From Bacillota bacterium (GTDB lineage: Bacteria; Bacillota; Desulfotomaculia; Desulfotomaculales; Desulforudaceae), in contig JBFLXL010000006.1 of assembly GCA_040757205.1 (NCBI GenBank), forward strand, positions 56,217-120,216: DNA of 64,000 nucleotides, in the 5' to 3' direction. This document shows positions 18,643 to 27,772 of the stretch, one piece after another; positions within the stretch are counted from its first letter, which is position 1, and every line of letters starts with the position of its first letter. Under the pieces are notes generated by a model, which ran no database searches, was not told where the DNA came from, and worked only from the letters and a program-made list of their open reading frames with translations. A program made the position numbers and the translations under genes.

Positions 18643-19287
18643 TTGGTCAAAGACCAAGTACGGCGGTTGCTCGAGGGCCGGCAGTATGATGGGTTACTGC
18701 AGTTGGCGAAGGAAGACCCGGAAGTGGTCACGCATTTGGTGGCTTTTCTGGACAATCGGGAGGGCCTTCTGCGCTGGCGGGCCATTGAAGGTTTGGGGCA
18801 CGTGGTTGCCGGGCTGTCGCGCAAGGACGAGAACTTCGGTCGGGAAATCATCAGGCGTTTTAGCGTGGATAACCCCGCGTCGGGAGAGATCGGCTTTAGT
18901 GCACCGGAGGCGGTGGGGGAGATTATCAAACACCAGCCGGAGCGTTATGCCGATCTTGTTGCTCACTTCGTCAGCCCGCCGTATAGAGATGATGTTTTGC
19001 GACGCGGGGTGATCTGGGCGTTGGGTAGAATCGGGAAGCGCAATCCTGCATTGGTTGCCGGCGGAATGCCCATCCTGCTCAGGGCCCTGGGGGATCCGAA
19101 CCCGGAAATCCGAGGCTTGGCGGCTTGGTCCCTTGGGGAAATCGGAGTTCAGGAAGCGGCCTCGGCCCTTGGGGATTTGCGCGGGGACCACCAGGCCGTG
19201 ACCATCTATGAGGCCGGCAAGCTGTGGCAGCGGACCGTGGGCGAGGTGGCCCTGGACGCCCTGGCGAACATCCGGGCGCGGGCTTAG
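18643..19287 (+). CDS. HEAT-repeat protein (DVU0298-like)
   Basis: Helical repeat protein of 214 residues. Repeats such as EGLLRWRAIEGLGHVV, RDDVLRRGVIWALGRIG and NPEIRGLAAWSLGEIG are HEAT/PBS-lyase type units. Length and the opening KDQVRRLLEGRQYDGLL resemble proteins called DVU0298 family in sulfate reducers (from memory, not searched). Such scaffolds bind other proteins; no partner is visible. TTG start with GGGAGGC 9 bases upstream. Followed by a clean terminator, so monocistronic. Confidence 0.72.
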   Translation: MVKDQVRRLLEGRQYDGLLQLAKEDPEVVTHLVAFLDNREGLLRWRAIEGLGHVVAGLSRKDENFGREIIRRFSVDNPASGEIGFSAPEAVGEIIKHQPERYADLVAHFVSPPYRDDVLRRGVIWALGRIGKRNPALVAGGMPILLRALGDPNPEIRGLAAWSLGEIGVQEAASALGDLRGDHQAVTIYEAGKLWQRTVGEVALDALANIRARA

Positions 19288-19337
19288 CCGGAAAGATGGG
19301 TCTTTAGTACTCGTACAGAGTTGATTGAAGACCTCCT

Positions 19338-19370
19338 GAGGGGGCGAACATATTTTTCGCCCCCTCTTTA
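19338..19370 (+). terminator. Rho-independent terminator after the HEAT gene
   Basis: Eleven-base-pair stem GAGGGGGCGAA / TTCGCCCCCTC with a seven-base loop, followed by TTTATT. Confidence 0.88.
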
Positions 19371-19394
19371 TTCGCGAACCTCCCGGTGTTTGTT

Positions 19395-19421
19395 TAAGTT
19401 TTCCGCCAATGAACCGAATAG
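19395..19421 (+). promoter_or_regulatory. Possible sigma-D (sigma-28) promoter of the chemotaxis genes
   Basis: TAAG at 19395-19398, fifteen bases, then CCGAATAG at 19414-19421. This is close to the motility sigma factor pattern TAAA-N15-CCGATAT and lies 54 bases before a chemoreceptor gene. One mismatch in each box, so it is a suggestion. Confidence 0.45.
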
Positions 19422-19475
19422 AGGAAATAAGGCGACACTGGTCGTCAAGAAAGAGATTGTAGGGGGGGGGAAGCG

Positions 19476-21062
19476 ATGAGGTTCAAGTCTATTGCTTCCA
19501 TGTCACTCAAATTCAAACTGGCTTCAGCATTTGTCGTTATTCTGGTTCTATTTTCGGTGGCGTTACTATTGGTGGTTAACAAACTGATAACGTCCACCGC
19601 TGAGGAGTCGGCCACCGAGAAGGCCCGTGGCGATCTGGCCACCGGAGAAGTTATCATCAATCAGATGTACCCTGGAGCATGGCGGGCGGATGGTGACCGG
19701 CTCTACAAAGGTGAGGTGTTGATGAATGACAATTTCCACATCGTCGATTTTATCGGCAAGCTGACCGGAGATACAGTAACCATTTTCCGGTGGGACACCA
19801 GAATCGCAACCAACGTTATTACGGCTGAAGGTAAGCGTGCGGTTGGAACCAAGGTGGCGGACAATATCGCCGAGGCCGTATTGAAGCGGGGGCAGGAGTA
19901 TTACGGGACGGCTCAGGTCGTGGGCAACTGGTATCAAACGGCGTACAAGCCGATCAGGAATGATTCCGGCCAGATCATCGGCATCTGGTATGTTGGAGCG
20001 CCGAAGAGTTTCATGGATGCGCTCATCACCCAGGGAAGGCTGACCGTCATCGCCGCCTGCGGCCTGACAACGATAATCGCCGTCGGTGTGCTCCTGTTCT
20101 TTTCGAACCGGACTATCGCCAAACCGATCAGGCAGCTCGAGATCGCGGCGGCAAAAATCGCCGCCGGGGAGTTGGACTACCGGGTGCCGGTGCGCGCCCG
20201 GGATGAGATGGGAAGACTCGGGATGGCTTTCAATCAGATGAGTGAAAACCTCAAAAACGTGATCGACAGGGTACGGGAGAGCTCCTTCCAGTTGGCATCT
20301 CACAGCCAGGAGCTCTCGGCCGCTTCGGAAGAAGTCAGCGCGGCGGTCGAAAACGTGACCAGCACCTCAGCCGAACTCTCCGCCTCGACCGAGGAAAGCG
20401 CCACTAACGCGACCCAGGCGGCGGAAGCGGCACGCGCCACCGAAAGAGCGGCGGAGGCGGGTAATCAGGCGGTTTACCAGGCGATCAAAAAGATCACCGC
20501 CATCCAGGAAACGGTGGCTTCCAGTGCCAAGTCGGTCCAAAACCTGCATCAGAGATCGGAGAAAATCGGACAGATTGTTCAGGTCATCAATGATATTGCC
20601 GATCAGACCAACCTTCTGGCCTTAAATGCCGCTATTGAGGCGGCACGCGCGGGAGAACACGGACGTGGTTTCGCGGTGGTGGCCGAAGAAGTGCGCAAGT
20701 TGGCTGAAAAGTCTTCCGGTGCCACCAAGGAGATCGAAGATATTATCCGGGCCATCCAGCAGGAGACGGTAAAGGCGGCGGAGGCAATGCAGGCCGGTGC
20801 CGGGGAGGTAAGCGACGGCGTCAAGATCATCAAAAGAGCCGGCGAGACTTTGGAGAATATTCGCGAGCATGCCGGGAGGAGCACCGGTCTTGCCGAGCAG
20901 ATCGCCGGCATGGCCGAGCAGAATAGTCACGGAGTCCAGAACCTTGCGGCCACGTCTGAACAGGTAAGCAGTACGATACAGGAGATGGCGGCCAATGCCA
21001 ACAACCTGGCCCGGATGGCCGATGACCTTGAGAGTATCGTGAAATCATTGAATAAAGCCTAG
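19476..21062 (+). CDS. Methyl-accepting chemotaxis protein
   Basis: Transmembrane chemoreceptor, 528 residues. Helix 1 at about 15-33, an extracytoplasmic Cache-type sensor (about 35-185), helix 2 near 190-210, HAMP (about 212-265), then the signalling helical bundle with the conserved tip [19 protein letters not shown] near 382. The ligand is unknown. ATG start 5 bases after a run of Gs (GGGGGGGG) that serves as ribosome site. The next gene encodes CheW, and a sigma-D-like promoter precedes it, so the pair probably forms a dedicated sensing unit. Confidence 0.95.
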   Translation: MRFKSIASMSLKFKLASAFVVILVLFSVALLLVVNKLITSTAEESATEKARGDLATGEVIINQMYPGAWRADGDRLYKGEVLMNDNFHIVDFIGKLTGDTVTIFRWDTRIATNVITAEGKRAVGTKVADNIAEAVLKRGQEYYGTAQVVGNWYQTAYKPIRNDSGQIIGIWYVGAPKSFMDALITQGRLTVIAACGLTTIIAVGVLLFFSNRTIAKPIRQLEIAAAKIAAGELDYRVPVRARDEMGRLGMAFNQMSENLKNVIDRVRESSFQLASHSQELSAASEEVSAAVENVTSTSAELSASTEESATNATQAAEAARATERAAEAGNQAVYQAIKKITAIQETVASSAKSVQNLHQRSEKIGQIVQVINDIADQTNLLALNAAIEAARAGEHGRGFAVVAEEVRKLAEKSSGATKEIEDIIRAIQQETVKAAEAMQAGAGEVSDGVKIIKRAGETLENIREHAGRSTGLAEQIAGMAEQNSHGVQNLAATSEQVSSTIQEMAANANNLARMADDLESIVKSLNKA

Positions 21063-21074
21063 GAGGTGTAGGCC

Positions 21075-21515
21075 GTGGGTTCCACCGTTGCCAATGAGCA
21101 GCTGGTAATCTTCGATCTCGGTGGGCAAAAGTACGCGATCCCGGTACTCAACACCCAGGAGATCATAAAAATGATCGACATTACTCCAATCCCCAGGTCC
21201 GACAGTTTCATAGAGGGGGTCATTAACCTGCGGGGCCGGATAGTCCCCATCATTAACCTCAGCAAGCGGCTGGACCTTGCTCGGAGCCAGGCGACCCGGG
21301 ATACGCGGATCATTGTGGTGGAGCACAATGAAACCAGTGTCGGCATGATTGTGGATCGCGTCCAGGAAGTGGGCCGCTACAACCGGGACGAAATCGAAAA
21401 GTCGGAATCGGTGATGAAAGAAAACGAGTTTGTCGGCGGGGTGGTCAAGAAGGACAACGCCCTATGGCTCTTGTTGCGGCTTGAGAAGGTTCTGCCCAAC
21501 GTTGCCGCGCATTAG
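21075..21515 (+). CDS. cheW: Chemotaxis coupling protein CheW
   Basis: Adaptor of 146 residues linking receptors to CheA. The whole protein is one CheW domain: QLVIFDLGGQKYAIPVLNTQEI, INLRGRIVPIINL and a VGMIVDRVQEV segment in family order. GTG start with AGGAGGTG upstream, 12 bases after the receptor gene, so co-transcribed. No cheA or cheY lies in the window, so the core kinase must be elsewhere. Confidence 0.92.
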   Translation: MGSTVANEQLVIFDLGGQKYAIPVLNTQEIIKMIDITPIPRSDSFIEGVINLRGRIVPIINLSKRLDLARSQATRDTRIIVVEHNETSVGMIVDRVQEVGRYNRDEIEKSESVMKENEFVGGVVKKDNALWLLLRLEKVLPNVAAH

Positions 21516-21528
21516 TTCGAAACCTATA

Positions 21529-22473
21529 CTAGACCACGATTTCGACGATGTCACGGTCCCGCAGCTCGTAGTTGCGGGGGACGGATTGCCCGTCGAAACG
21601 GGCCGAACCCCATACCCGGGCCGTTTTTAGAAGCCGCGGGAAGTCCCGGTGAATGGCAGCCGCCAGTTCCAGCACCGTGCTTCCGGAAGGCAGCACGAAG
21701 GGCGTTTTCAGATCGGGCGGCTTTCCGGGGGTTTTGCCGAAAACGCGGATAATACTCAGCACTTCGAAGATCCGGCGGCGTAGGAGTTCCATGTTCTGAC
21801 CGGTGGTGGTTGAGACCGGCAGGATCTCTACGTTGGGTCTCAATTCTCGCAATACGGCCAGGTTTTCCTCGCTTCCGGGCCGGTCGGCCCGGGTGCCCGC
21901 GATTAAAGAAGCCCCCCCGACCCTCTTCCGGTTCAGGAAGTCAAGTGTGCCCTCCAACTGCTCAAGGCACTCGGGTGTTCCCAGGTCAATGGCCAGTAGG
22001 AGAGCGTCCCCATTGCGCAAGGTGTTCAGCAAACCCGGTGGTACCATTTCCGGGGTGAAGGGTGGAGTATCCACCAACTGGACCATGATCTCTTCGTACG
22101 GCATCATTCCCGCAAACGGGACCGTGGTGGTGAACGGGTATTCAGCCACCTTGACCCTGGCCCTGGACAGAGCGCCGACAATGGCCGACTTTCCGGTATT
22201 AGGGTAGCCGGTGAGCACCACCTGACCTGCGCCCTGCCTTTCTACGTTGAAAGGGTCTTGACGGCTGACCTTGCTTTTCTTCCGGCTTTCCTCACGGAGC
22301 CGCGAGAGGCGCCGCCGGATATCGGCCTGCAGCTTTTCGGTGCCCTTGTGTTTGGGGATTACAGCCAGCATTTCCTGAAGGGCCGCGATTTTGTCCTCAA
22401 TAGTGACTGCCTGCCGGAATGCTTCCTCGGCGGCGTAGTACTGGGGCGTGAGATTGGCGGGCAATGCGATCAC
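21529..22473 (-). CDS. Obg/DRG-like GTPase with C-terminal TGS domain
   Basis: GTP-binding protein of 314 residues. G1 is GYPNTGKSAIV (near residue 91), G3 is VDTPPF (near 135), and the G4 position reads TRAD rather than NKxD, a known variant in this group. The last 75 residues form a TGS domain (LPSGSTVLELAAAIHRDF ... RDIVEIVV). The first 80 residues are helical and basic. TGS GTPases of this size are usually ribosome- or RNA-associated; exact role unknown. ATG start. Converges on cheW with only 13 bases between stops. Confidence 0.85.
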   Translation of the reverse strand: MIALPANLTPQYYAAEEAFRQAVTIEDKIAALQEMLAVIPKHKGTEKLQADIRRRLSRLREESRKKSKVSRQDPFNVERQGAGQVVLTGYPNTGKSAIVGALSRARVKVAEYPFTTTVPFAGMMPYEEIMVQLVDTPPFTPEMVPPGLLNTLRNGDALLLAIDLGTPECLEQLEGTLDFLNRKRVGGASLIAGTRADRPGSEENLAVLRELRPNVEILPVSTTTGQNMELLRRRIFEVLSIIRVFGKTPGKPPDLKTPFVLPSGSTVLELAAAIHRDFPRLLKTARVWGSARFDGQSVPRNYELRDRDIVEIVV

Positions 22474-22539
22474 CCCCTCCGGGTGGTGATTAGTTCGCTT
22501 ACCATTTAAATGACACCGGCTTGTTTCCCTGCTTTACCG

Positions 22540-22567
22540 AAAAAAATGGCGCCTGTCACGAGGCGCC
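22540..22567 (-). terminator. Terminator of the DUF2325 gene
   Basis: On the minus strand GGCGCCT and AGGCGCC pair around a six-base loop and run into ATTTTTT. It lies about 200 bases past the DUF2325 stop; the 22568-22769 stretch between them holds nothing recognisable. The 22474-22539 part is the leader of the GTPase gene. Confidence 0.8.
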
Positions 22568-22769
22568 CCCCAAGATAGCCGTGCACTTGAAGAAGACTTG
22601 AATTGCGGGAGGAGTCGCTCACGACGATTCCTCATCGCTCATGCGGGGATGAAAATATGGCCTGTTTTCGAAGCAGCATAAACTCGTTTTCGAACCGGCC
22701 TTCACCACTTGCGGCGAAAAACCGCCGCCGAAGTAGAAAAGGAATGTTTCCTCGTGCTCCCCCGATGGT

Positions 22770-23834
22770 CTAAAGTCTTTCCAGGACTTCGCGCAGGGCG
22801 CCGGAGGCGCCGCGGGACGGGGCGTATACGTAAGGGCGCCCCAAGCGTTCGCAGATCGCTTCCACATCCGGCATTTTGTGCTTCATCGCCTCGGTGACGA
22901 TTACCACGATATCGGCCCGGCGCACCTTTCCCTCCAGGAGTTTTCCGACCATAAAACCCGATTCCCAGCTGAAGGTGGCCCCCCGGCGCTCGAAGACCCG
23001 TTTGAAGGACTCCTTGTAGCTGTCGGCGCCCACCACCAGCACGCTTTTGCCCAGGAGGTCCTGCGGTTCGACCGCCTGGGGGACGGCCCCCTCCTTCTTT
23101 TTGTCCCGTTTCGGTGCCCGCTTCAATTCCCGGATTTGCAGGAACGGGTCGTCTGGATCATACCTCCAGGCCAGCTTGGCCGAGGAAGGGTCGCCGGCCA
23201 TGTAGGCGACTTCCACAAGGTCCCCTTCGTCAAGACCAAGGGACGAGACGTCTTGGTCGGGGACCGTGATGAAGGACTCCTCGTCCTCGCTGTACACGCC
23301 CCAACCACTCCCTGCGTGTTCCAGCGGCGCCACCAGGCAGACGCGTTCGGAGGTATGGCCCAACTCCCGTCTTTGCAGCACCCGGAAGAAATAGAGCGCC
23401 CCGCCGCGGTCGGTCAGGCCTTTTTCCTGGGCACCAACCAGGTCCCCATGCTCTACGCCTTCAGCACGCACCGCCGCCTCGGGCACAAACACTTCCCGGC
23501 CGCTGCGGTGGTCTTTTACCACACCCCCGCGCGGCAGGCGGAAAAACTCACCGGCCACCTCCCAGTTTCCGCCGGCGTACAGGGCGTCCCAGTCCGGGGC
23601 CAGGATCTTTTGCCGGGCCGGGCCGGCTCGGCCCCCACCCCCTCCGGCACTGTCGGCGTCATCCAACCCCTCCTCGTTCTCCTGCAGGATCTCCTCGGCC
23701 AGCAGCAGGTCGGCGGCCCGGTTCACCATCGTCCGTTCCTCCGAAGTCCCCACCTGTTCGGCCAGTCTGCGGTACAGTTCCCGGCGGGTCCGGCGCAGCC
23801 GCTCGATAACCTGCCTGGAGGCCTCACGTGTCAT
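22770..23834 (-). CDS. DUF2325-domain protein
   Basis: Protein of 354 residues. The C-terminal 95 residues form a DUF2325 domain (SVLVVGADSYKESFKRVFERRG ... ADIVVIVTEAMKHKMPDVEAICERLGRPYVYAPSRGASGALREVL), a Rossmann-like fold common in Firmicutes. The N-terminal 70 residues are helical, and the centre (about 85-240) is beta-rich and acidic. ATG start with an AGGAGGTG site. Function unknown; the family has been suggested to bind small ligands or metals, but nothing in the sequence settles it. Confidence 0.75.
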   Translation of the reverse strand: MTREASRQVIERLRRTRRELYRRLAEQVGTSEERTMVNRAADLLLAEEILQENEEGLDDADSAGGGGGRAGPARQKILAPDWDALYAGGNWEVAGEFFRLPRGGVVKDHRSGREVFVPEAAVRAEGVEHGDLVGAQEKGLTDRGGALYFFRVLQRRELGHTSERVCLVAPLEHAGSGWGVYSEDEESFITVPDQDVSSLGLDEGDLVEVAYMAGDPSSAKLAWRYDPDDPFLQIRELKRAPKRDKKKEGAVPQAVEPQDLLGKSVLVVGADSYKESFKRVFERRGATFSWESGFMVGKLLEGKVRRADIVVIVTEAMKHKMPDVEAICERLGRPYVYAPSRGASGALREVLERL

Positions 23835-23874
23835 CTATGGGGCACCTCCTCTCAAGAGAATCAGTCGTTCTTGA

Positions 23875-25101
23875 TCAATCCCGAATCCTGAATCCGCCGT
23901 CCCGCCCCATCGTCGCCAGGTAGGCAACCAGCCCCAGCAGGGCCGCCCCCGCCGCCACCAGGTACATCTCCCGGTAAGCCAAATACTGCGACAAAAGGCC
24001 CAGCAGGACCGCACCCGTACCGATCCCGAGGTCGAAAGCAGTGGCAAAGGTGGCGCTGGCCGCCCCCCGCCGGTGTGGGGCACAGCGCGCATAGGTCATC
24101 GCCTGCAAGGTGGGGTGGGTCGCACCCAGCCCGGCGCCGCTGATCACCGCGGCGGCCAGAAATCCGCTCAGTTCGGTGGCCAGGGCCAGAATCACCGTTC
24201 CGGCCGCGATCGCCGCCAGGCCCGGCACCACTACCAGGCGATGCCCCCGCCGGTCATACAACCGTCCGCAAAACGGACGGGAGGCAACCACCGTCAGGGC
24301 GAAGGCCGTAAAGTAAATCCCCGCGTTCATGATCCCGTGTTGGGCCGCATGCAGGGCGATGAAGGTAGCAACGCCGCCGTAAGTGAAAGTCACGAAGTAG
24401 ATCACCAGGGCCGGTCCCAATGAAGTCCGTTCATAAAGCGCCGGGCGGTGACCGGCGACGGCCGGGGTAAACGGCGGCATCCTGATCGTTTTGACCACTA
24501 GAAAGGCGACGGCCGCCAGCACCCCGCACACCACGAACAACGCGGTGAAGCCGAATCGATTGGCGATAAAAAACCCTGCCGCCGGGCCCACCGCCATGCC
24601 CAGGTTCGCCCCCAAACCAAAGTAGCCCATGCCCTCTCCCCGGCGGGGCGGCGGTACGATGTCGGCCACCGCCGTGGCCGAAGCCGTGGTCACCATCCCC
24701 CAACCCCCGCCGTGGATGATCCGGAGCATGAACAGCAGCGGGACGGTGAGGGCCCAGACGTACCCGAAAACAGCCAGGGTGAAGACCGCCGTACCGAGAA
24801 GCCACAAACTCTTGCGGCCGTGACGGTCGAGGGCCAACCCCGTCCAGGGTCGGACGGCCAAGGCCGCCACCGTGAAGATACCGTTGATCAGGCCGATAAT
24901 CAGCGGGGTGGCCCCCATCCGGTCCACGAATACCGGAATGGTCGGCATCAGCATCTGAAAACCCGTAAAGATCACCAGGGTGAACAGGCAGGTTAGCGCA
25001 AAATCCCGCGTCCAAAGGACCGGACGGGGTGCCCCCGCCGCCGGGAAGCCCGGTACCGCCGGTGCTGGCCGACTCAATAACTTTACCCCCCCCGACAGCA
25101 A
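23875..25101 (-). CDS. MFS transporter
   Basis: Major facilitator of 408 residues with twelve hydrophobic helices. The loop 2-3 motif appears as ALDRHGRKSLWLLG near residue 93, and its second-half counterpart as LYDRRGHRLVVVPG near 285, confirming the duplicated 6+6 helix design. Closest in style to drug or sugar exporters; substrate not predictable. TTG start at 25101 gives a 30-residue N-terminal tail; a later start is possible. It lies 40 bases downstream of nothing on its own strand, so probably a single-gene unit continuing toward DUF2325. Confidence 0.82.
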   Translation of the reverse strand: MLSGGVKLLSRPAPAVPGFPAAGAPRPVLWTRDFALTCLFTLVIFTGFQMLMPTIPVFVDRMGATPLIIGLINGIFTVAALAVRPWTGLALDRHGRKSLWLLGTAVFTLAVFGYVWALTVPLLFMLRIIHGGGWGMVTTASATAVADIVPPPRRGEGMGYFGLGANLGMAVGPAAGFFIANRFGFTALFVVCGVLAAVAFLVVKTIRMPPFTPAVAGHRPALYERTSLGPALVIYFVTFTYGGVATFIALHAAQHGIMNAGIYFTAFALTVVASRPFCGRLYDRRGHRLVVVPGLAAIAAGTVILALATELSGFLAAAVISGAGLGATHPTLQAMTYARCAPHRRGAASATFATAFDLGIGTGAVLLGLLSQYLAYREMYLVAAGAALLGLVAYLATMGRDGGFRIRD

Positions 25102-25241
25102 CCTCAGCAGAATTATTCGTGATCAATCTCACTAATACCTGCCGGCAAAGTCCGGGCCAAGGCCATCCGAACCAAACCGCATAAACCCGTCCGTATCAAC
25201 AGATACTGGAACTTGAAACGTTCTTTTCGGGAGGACAGACC

Positions 25242-25589
25242 TTGGCTTTTGCCGTCGTACTCGCCGTGAAATTCGTCTACACCGCCGCCATCCTGTTTGG
25301 AGCACTCGGTCTCTTCGGCCATTTTTCCCCCGGAAATATTCTGGTCACTGCCGCGGTGCTCGCCGTTTTTCTGTACGCGATCGGCGATCTTTGGGTTCTA
25401 CCCAACTACGGCGTCTGGTCGGCCACGGCCGTCGATGTGCCGTTGGCCGGTTTGATCATCTGGGCCACCGAACTGATTCTGGGCGGTCTGGGCGTTCCCA
25501 TCCTTAACCTGGCGGTGGCGCTGGGAGTAATCGCGGTAGCGGAACACCTTTTTCACCTGTACCTGTCCGAGGCCGGGCTTCCACAATAA
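25242..25589 (+). CDS. DUF2512 (YndM-like) membrane protein
   Basis: Protein of 115 residues with four hydrophobic helices, starting AFAVVLAVKFVYTAAIL and ending HLFHLYLSEAGLPQ. Order and length fit DUF2512, a family seen in spore-forming Firmicutes (B. subtilis YndM). Role unknown. TTG start supported by CGGGAGGA 8 bases upstream. Divergent from the MFS gene; the 140-base space between holds both promoters and a small GTATC/GATAC dyad. Confidence 0.78.
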   Translation: MAFAVVLAVKFVYTAAILFGALGLFGHFSPGNILVTAAVLAVFLYAIGDLWVLPNYGVWSATAVDVPLAGLIIWATELILGGLGVPILNLAVALGVIAVAEHLFHLYLSEAGLPQ

Positions 25590-25724
25590 GCAATCCTGAG
25601 GTATTCCGCATAATCTAAATGGTAGTAGCCAAAAACCCGCCGGCTTGACTACTTCTCCCCTCAAAGCAGCATTTTCTATTCATGCCATTGAGTGGTAGTA
25701 TATTGGCATATATTTCCTGAAAGG

Positions 25725-26021
25725 GTGAGGAAAATCAAGAAGTTCTTTTCTTGGAGCACCCTGGCGTTGATTTTGGCTTTTCTTGCGGGGGGACTGGCGG
25801 AGAATCAACTACGGTTGATCGCGGCGGTCTCGGGGAACCTGGGAGGTTTGTTCGAGTTCCTTGCGGTTCAGGTATCGATCCTATGGGCCGTATTACTGGC
25901 TGTGGCTGGAGCCGGACTGATGGCACTGGCGATCAGGATTTCCGGGGGACGGCGCAGCGGCGAACCGGCCCGCAATTACAACCTTAGCACCCGGGTCCGC
26001 AAACGCGAACGGACCGGCTGA
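25725..26021 (+). CDS. Hypothetical two-helix membrane protein
   Basis: About 98 residues (MRKIKKFFSWSTLALILAF...). Two hydrophobic helices, near 9-24 and 45-70, then a basic C-terminal tail (RISGGRRSGEPARNYN ... RKRERTG). GTG at 25725 preferred; the upstream in-frame start at 25692 would add 11 residues without a ribosome site. No family recognised. Confidence 0.5.
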   Translation: MRKIKKFFSWSTLALILAFLAGGLAENQLRLIAAVSGNLGGLFEFLAVQVSILWAVLLAVAGAGLMALAIRISGGRRSGEPARNYNLSTRVRKRERTG

Positions 26022-26199
26022 ATAATCATCCACTCTACTGATTTCGGCCGCCGTCGTAGCGCGGCCCAGGGTAAGACGACTCCGCTTGCCGCCCCCCGCC
26101 GGGAAAGCCCCGTCGCCCTCAGAACGTGGCGTGGGACGGTTCGGGTTTGCCGAAGCTGCACGCTGAACCGGTGAAGGCGTCGCTCGGATAGGGCTGCCA

Positions 26200-26230
26200 T
26201 AAAAAGAAAACCGGTCCTTTGAAGGACCGG
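26200..26230 (-). terminator. Terminator of the Rrf2 operon
   Basis: CCGGTCCT and AGGACCGG pair around TTGA; on the minus strand the stem is followed by TTTTCTTTTT. It ends the two-gene Rrf2 unit. Confidence 0.85.
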
Positions 26231-26249
26231 GTACGGGCTCCCGCAGTGG

Positions 26250-26558
26250 TTAGTTGACCATTTTCTTGCCGGGCGAAACCGCCCAATGATAAACCCGCTT
26301 CTGCCGGCGCTTACGCTTCCACTGGGACCGGGTCCGGACGGCCGGGATCTCTTTAGTGGAACTGAGCTGCAAAATACGCCTTTTTGTAAGCAGCGGGTTA
26401 ACGCCCTGGCTCTCACAAATCATTTCAAAGAGCGGCGTACGCAAAAAACCCACCGCGGAAACGTAAGGAGAACGGTTCCCTCCACGGGGGCCGCCCCGAA
26501 TATCCCGTACCACTTCCCTTAAAATCGCAGATCCCAGCCGGACATATGCCTCCGTCAT
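26250..26558 (-). CDS. Hypothetical protein downstream of Rrf2 regulator
   Basis: Protein of 102 residues beginning MTEAYVRLGSAILREVVRDI and ending in a very basic tail (SQWKRKRRQKRVYHWAVSPGKKMVN). No cysteine cluster and no membrane helix. ATG at 26558 is preferred over a longer in-frame start because AAGGGGAAAC lies upstream. It starts 14 bases after the Rrf2 gene stop, so the two are co-transcribed and share a terminator. No family recognised; the basic tail suggests nucleic acid binding. Confidence 0.6.
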   Translation of the reverse strand: MTEAYVRLGSAILREVVRDIRGGPRGGNRSPYVSAVGFLRTPLFEMICESQGVNPLLTKRRILQLSSTKEIPAVRTRSQWKRKRRQKRVYHWAVSPGKKMVN

Positions 26559-26572
26559 GTTTCCCCTTCTTT

Positions 26573-27028
26573 CTAGCAACCCGCCCGCCGGTTTTCCGGT
26601 CGGCATTGGTTGTTAAGCATTTCCGCCTGCTCTTGTACCATGTCGGCCAAGGTTGTGGAACTAACCACTTTCGAGACGGCATCGGAAAGCCGGCACCAGA
26701 AGTTGCGCATTCCGCACGCGTCCGCCCGGGAACAGGAACCCGGGTCACCAACACAGTCCACCACTTTGGCTTCCCAACCCAGAGTGGTCATAACTTCCAT
26801 CATACTGATCTCCGCAGGGTCACGGGCCAGGATAAAACCCCCGCGCGCGCCCCGGATGCTGCGTACCAAACCGGCCGCCTTCAAAAGCAAGATCAGTTGT
26901 TCAAGATAAGGTTGGGATACCTTCTGCCTGTGAGCGATGTCCCTTAGGCATACCGGACCGTTGCCGTGGTGCTCCGCTATATCCACCAGTGCCCGGGTGC
27001 CGTAACGCACGCGCGTCGACATCCTCAT
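26573..27028 (-). CDS. Rrf2-family transcriptional regulator (IscR-like)
   Basis: Winged-helix regulator of 151 residues: MRMSTRVRYGTRALVDIAEH at the start, recognition region KVSQPYLEQLILLLKAAGLVRSIRGARGGF, and then cysteines in CVGDPGSC, ADAC and FWC that match the Fe-S ligand region of IscR/NsrR-type members. It probably senses Fe-S status, NO or redox. ATG at 27028 chosen because it matches the family start; the longer frame to 27073 lacks a ribosome site. A palindrome at 27069-27084 beside its promoter may be its own operator. Confidence 0.88.
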   Translation of the reverse strand: MRMSTRVRYGTRALVDIAEHHGNGPVCLRDIAHRQKVSQPYLEQLILLLKAAGLVRSIRGARGGFILARDPAEISMMEVMTTLGWEAKVVDCVGDPGSCSRADACGMRNFWCRLSDAVSKVVSSTTLADMVQEQAEMLNNQCRPENRRAGC

Positions 27029-27068
27029 CTCGTACCGCGTCTCCTTCCGGCTCACCGTCAAGGCCCGA

Positions 27069-27105
27069 TACATAATTAGGTATAAACACTATTATTTTAG
27101 TCAAG
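27069..27105 (-). promoter_or_regulatory. Rrf2 gene promoter with palindromic operator
   Basis: On the minus strand TTGACT (27105-27100) is a good -35 box. Downstream lies the near-perfect palindrome ATACCTAATTATGTAT (27084-27069), where the -10 would fall. A palindrome there is the expected layout for autorepression by an Rrf2 dimer. Confidence 0.5.
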
Positions 27106-27171
27106 ATTATAGCACGTTGATCAGTATGCGTCAAATGACAAAAACTCACAAGAATCGGCCGAATTCGACGC

Positions 27172-27366
27172 CTATCGCCTGTTTATGCGGTCCAGGAGCC
27201 TGCCAAGGATAAACGCCAGTACCAGGCTGCCGAAGCCGACAACCAGAAACACCAGGGCCATCAACTCCAGGGTCCGGTTTCCATCGGCCAAGTTGTAGAT
27301 TGCCGCCGCCGCCGCGATGAAAAGGATGGCGGACACTGTTCGTAGGATAAGGTGTCCTTGCGACAT
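27172..27366 (-). CDS. Small two-helix membrane protein
   Basis: A 64-residue protein (MSQGHLILRTVSAILFIAAA...) with hydrophobic helices near 9-24 and 33-57 and a C-terminal LDRINRR. ATG at 27366 with GGGGAGGTC upstream. The longer in-frame extension to 27504 is low-complexity and lacks a ribosome site. No family recognised. Confidence 0.6.
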   Translation of the reverse strand: MSQGHLILRTVSAILFIAAAAAIYNLADGNRTLELMALVFLVVGFGSLVLAFILGRLLDRINRR

Positions 27367-27562
27367 GTCTGACCTCCCCGGCACAAACCCACTCTTGGGT
27401 TGTTTTTCGACCATTGTCTTATTTAATTGGCCGCCGCCCGCCGGCAATCCTTTTTTCCCCGCCGGTTTTCTCTCCCCACCGGCAGGAAAACCGCAGGCCG
27501 GCATTCAATACTAACTAAAGTTGTCCTGTCGACCCCTCCATAGTTATCCGGGAGGTGTTGCC

Positions 27563-27772
27563 CTGAAGCGTTTCCCGGCGCTCTTTCTGGTACTGGTTTA
27601 CCTGGGAGGGGTAGCCGTAACATCCTGGCCCGGTGTTCGTCTGCCCGTTCTTAATAATCGGCGCGGGAATTCCCATCTCCTTCAGGGGATTGAGAGTGTC
27701 ACTGAGGTATTGTATCTGAAATTCTCACCAGGCGGGAGAAGCATATCTTGTTTTACAAAACGGCGCTGCTGA
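27563..27772 (+). CDS. Possible small secreted protein ahead of the YibE/F gene
   Basis: A 69-codon frame opening MKRFPALFLVLVYLGGVAVTS, which looks like a signal peptide, but the only start next to the good GGGAGGTG site is CTG. The rest has no recognisable fold, and the frame overlaps the next gene by 25 bases. It may equally be chance or a leader peptide. Confidence 0.28.
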   Translation: MKRFPALFLVLVYLGGVAVTSWPGVRLPVLNNRRGNSHLLQGIESVTEVLYLKFSPGGRSISCFTKRRC

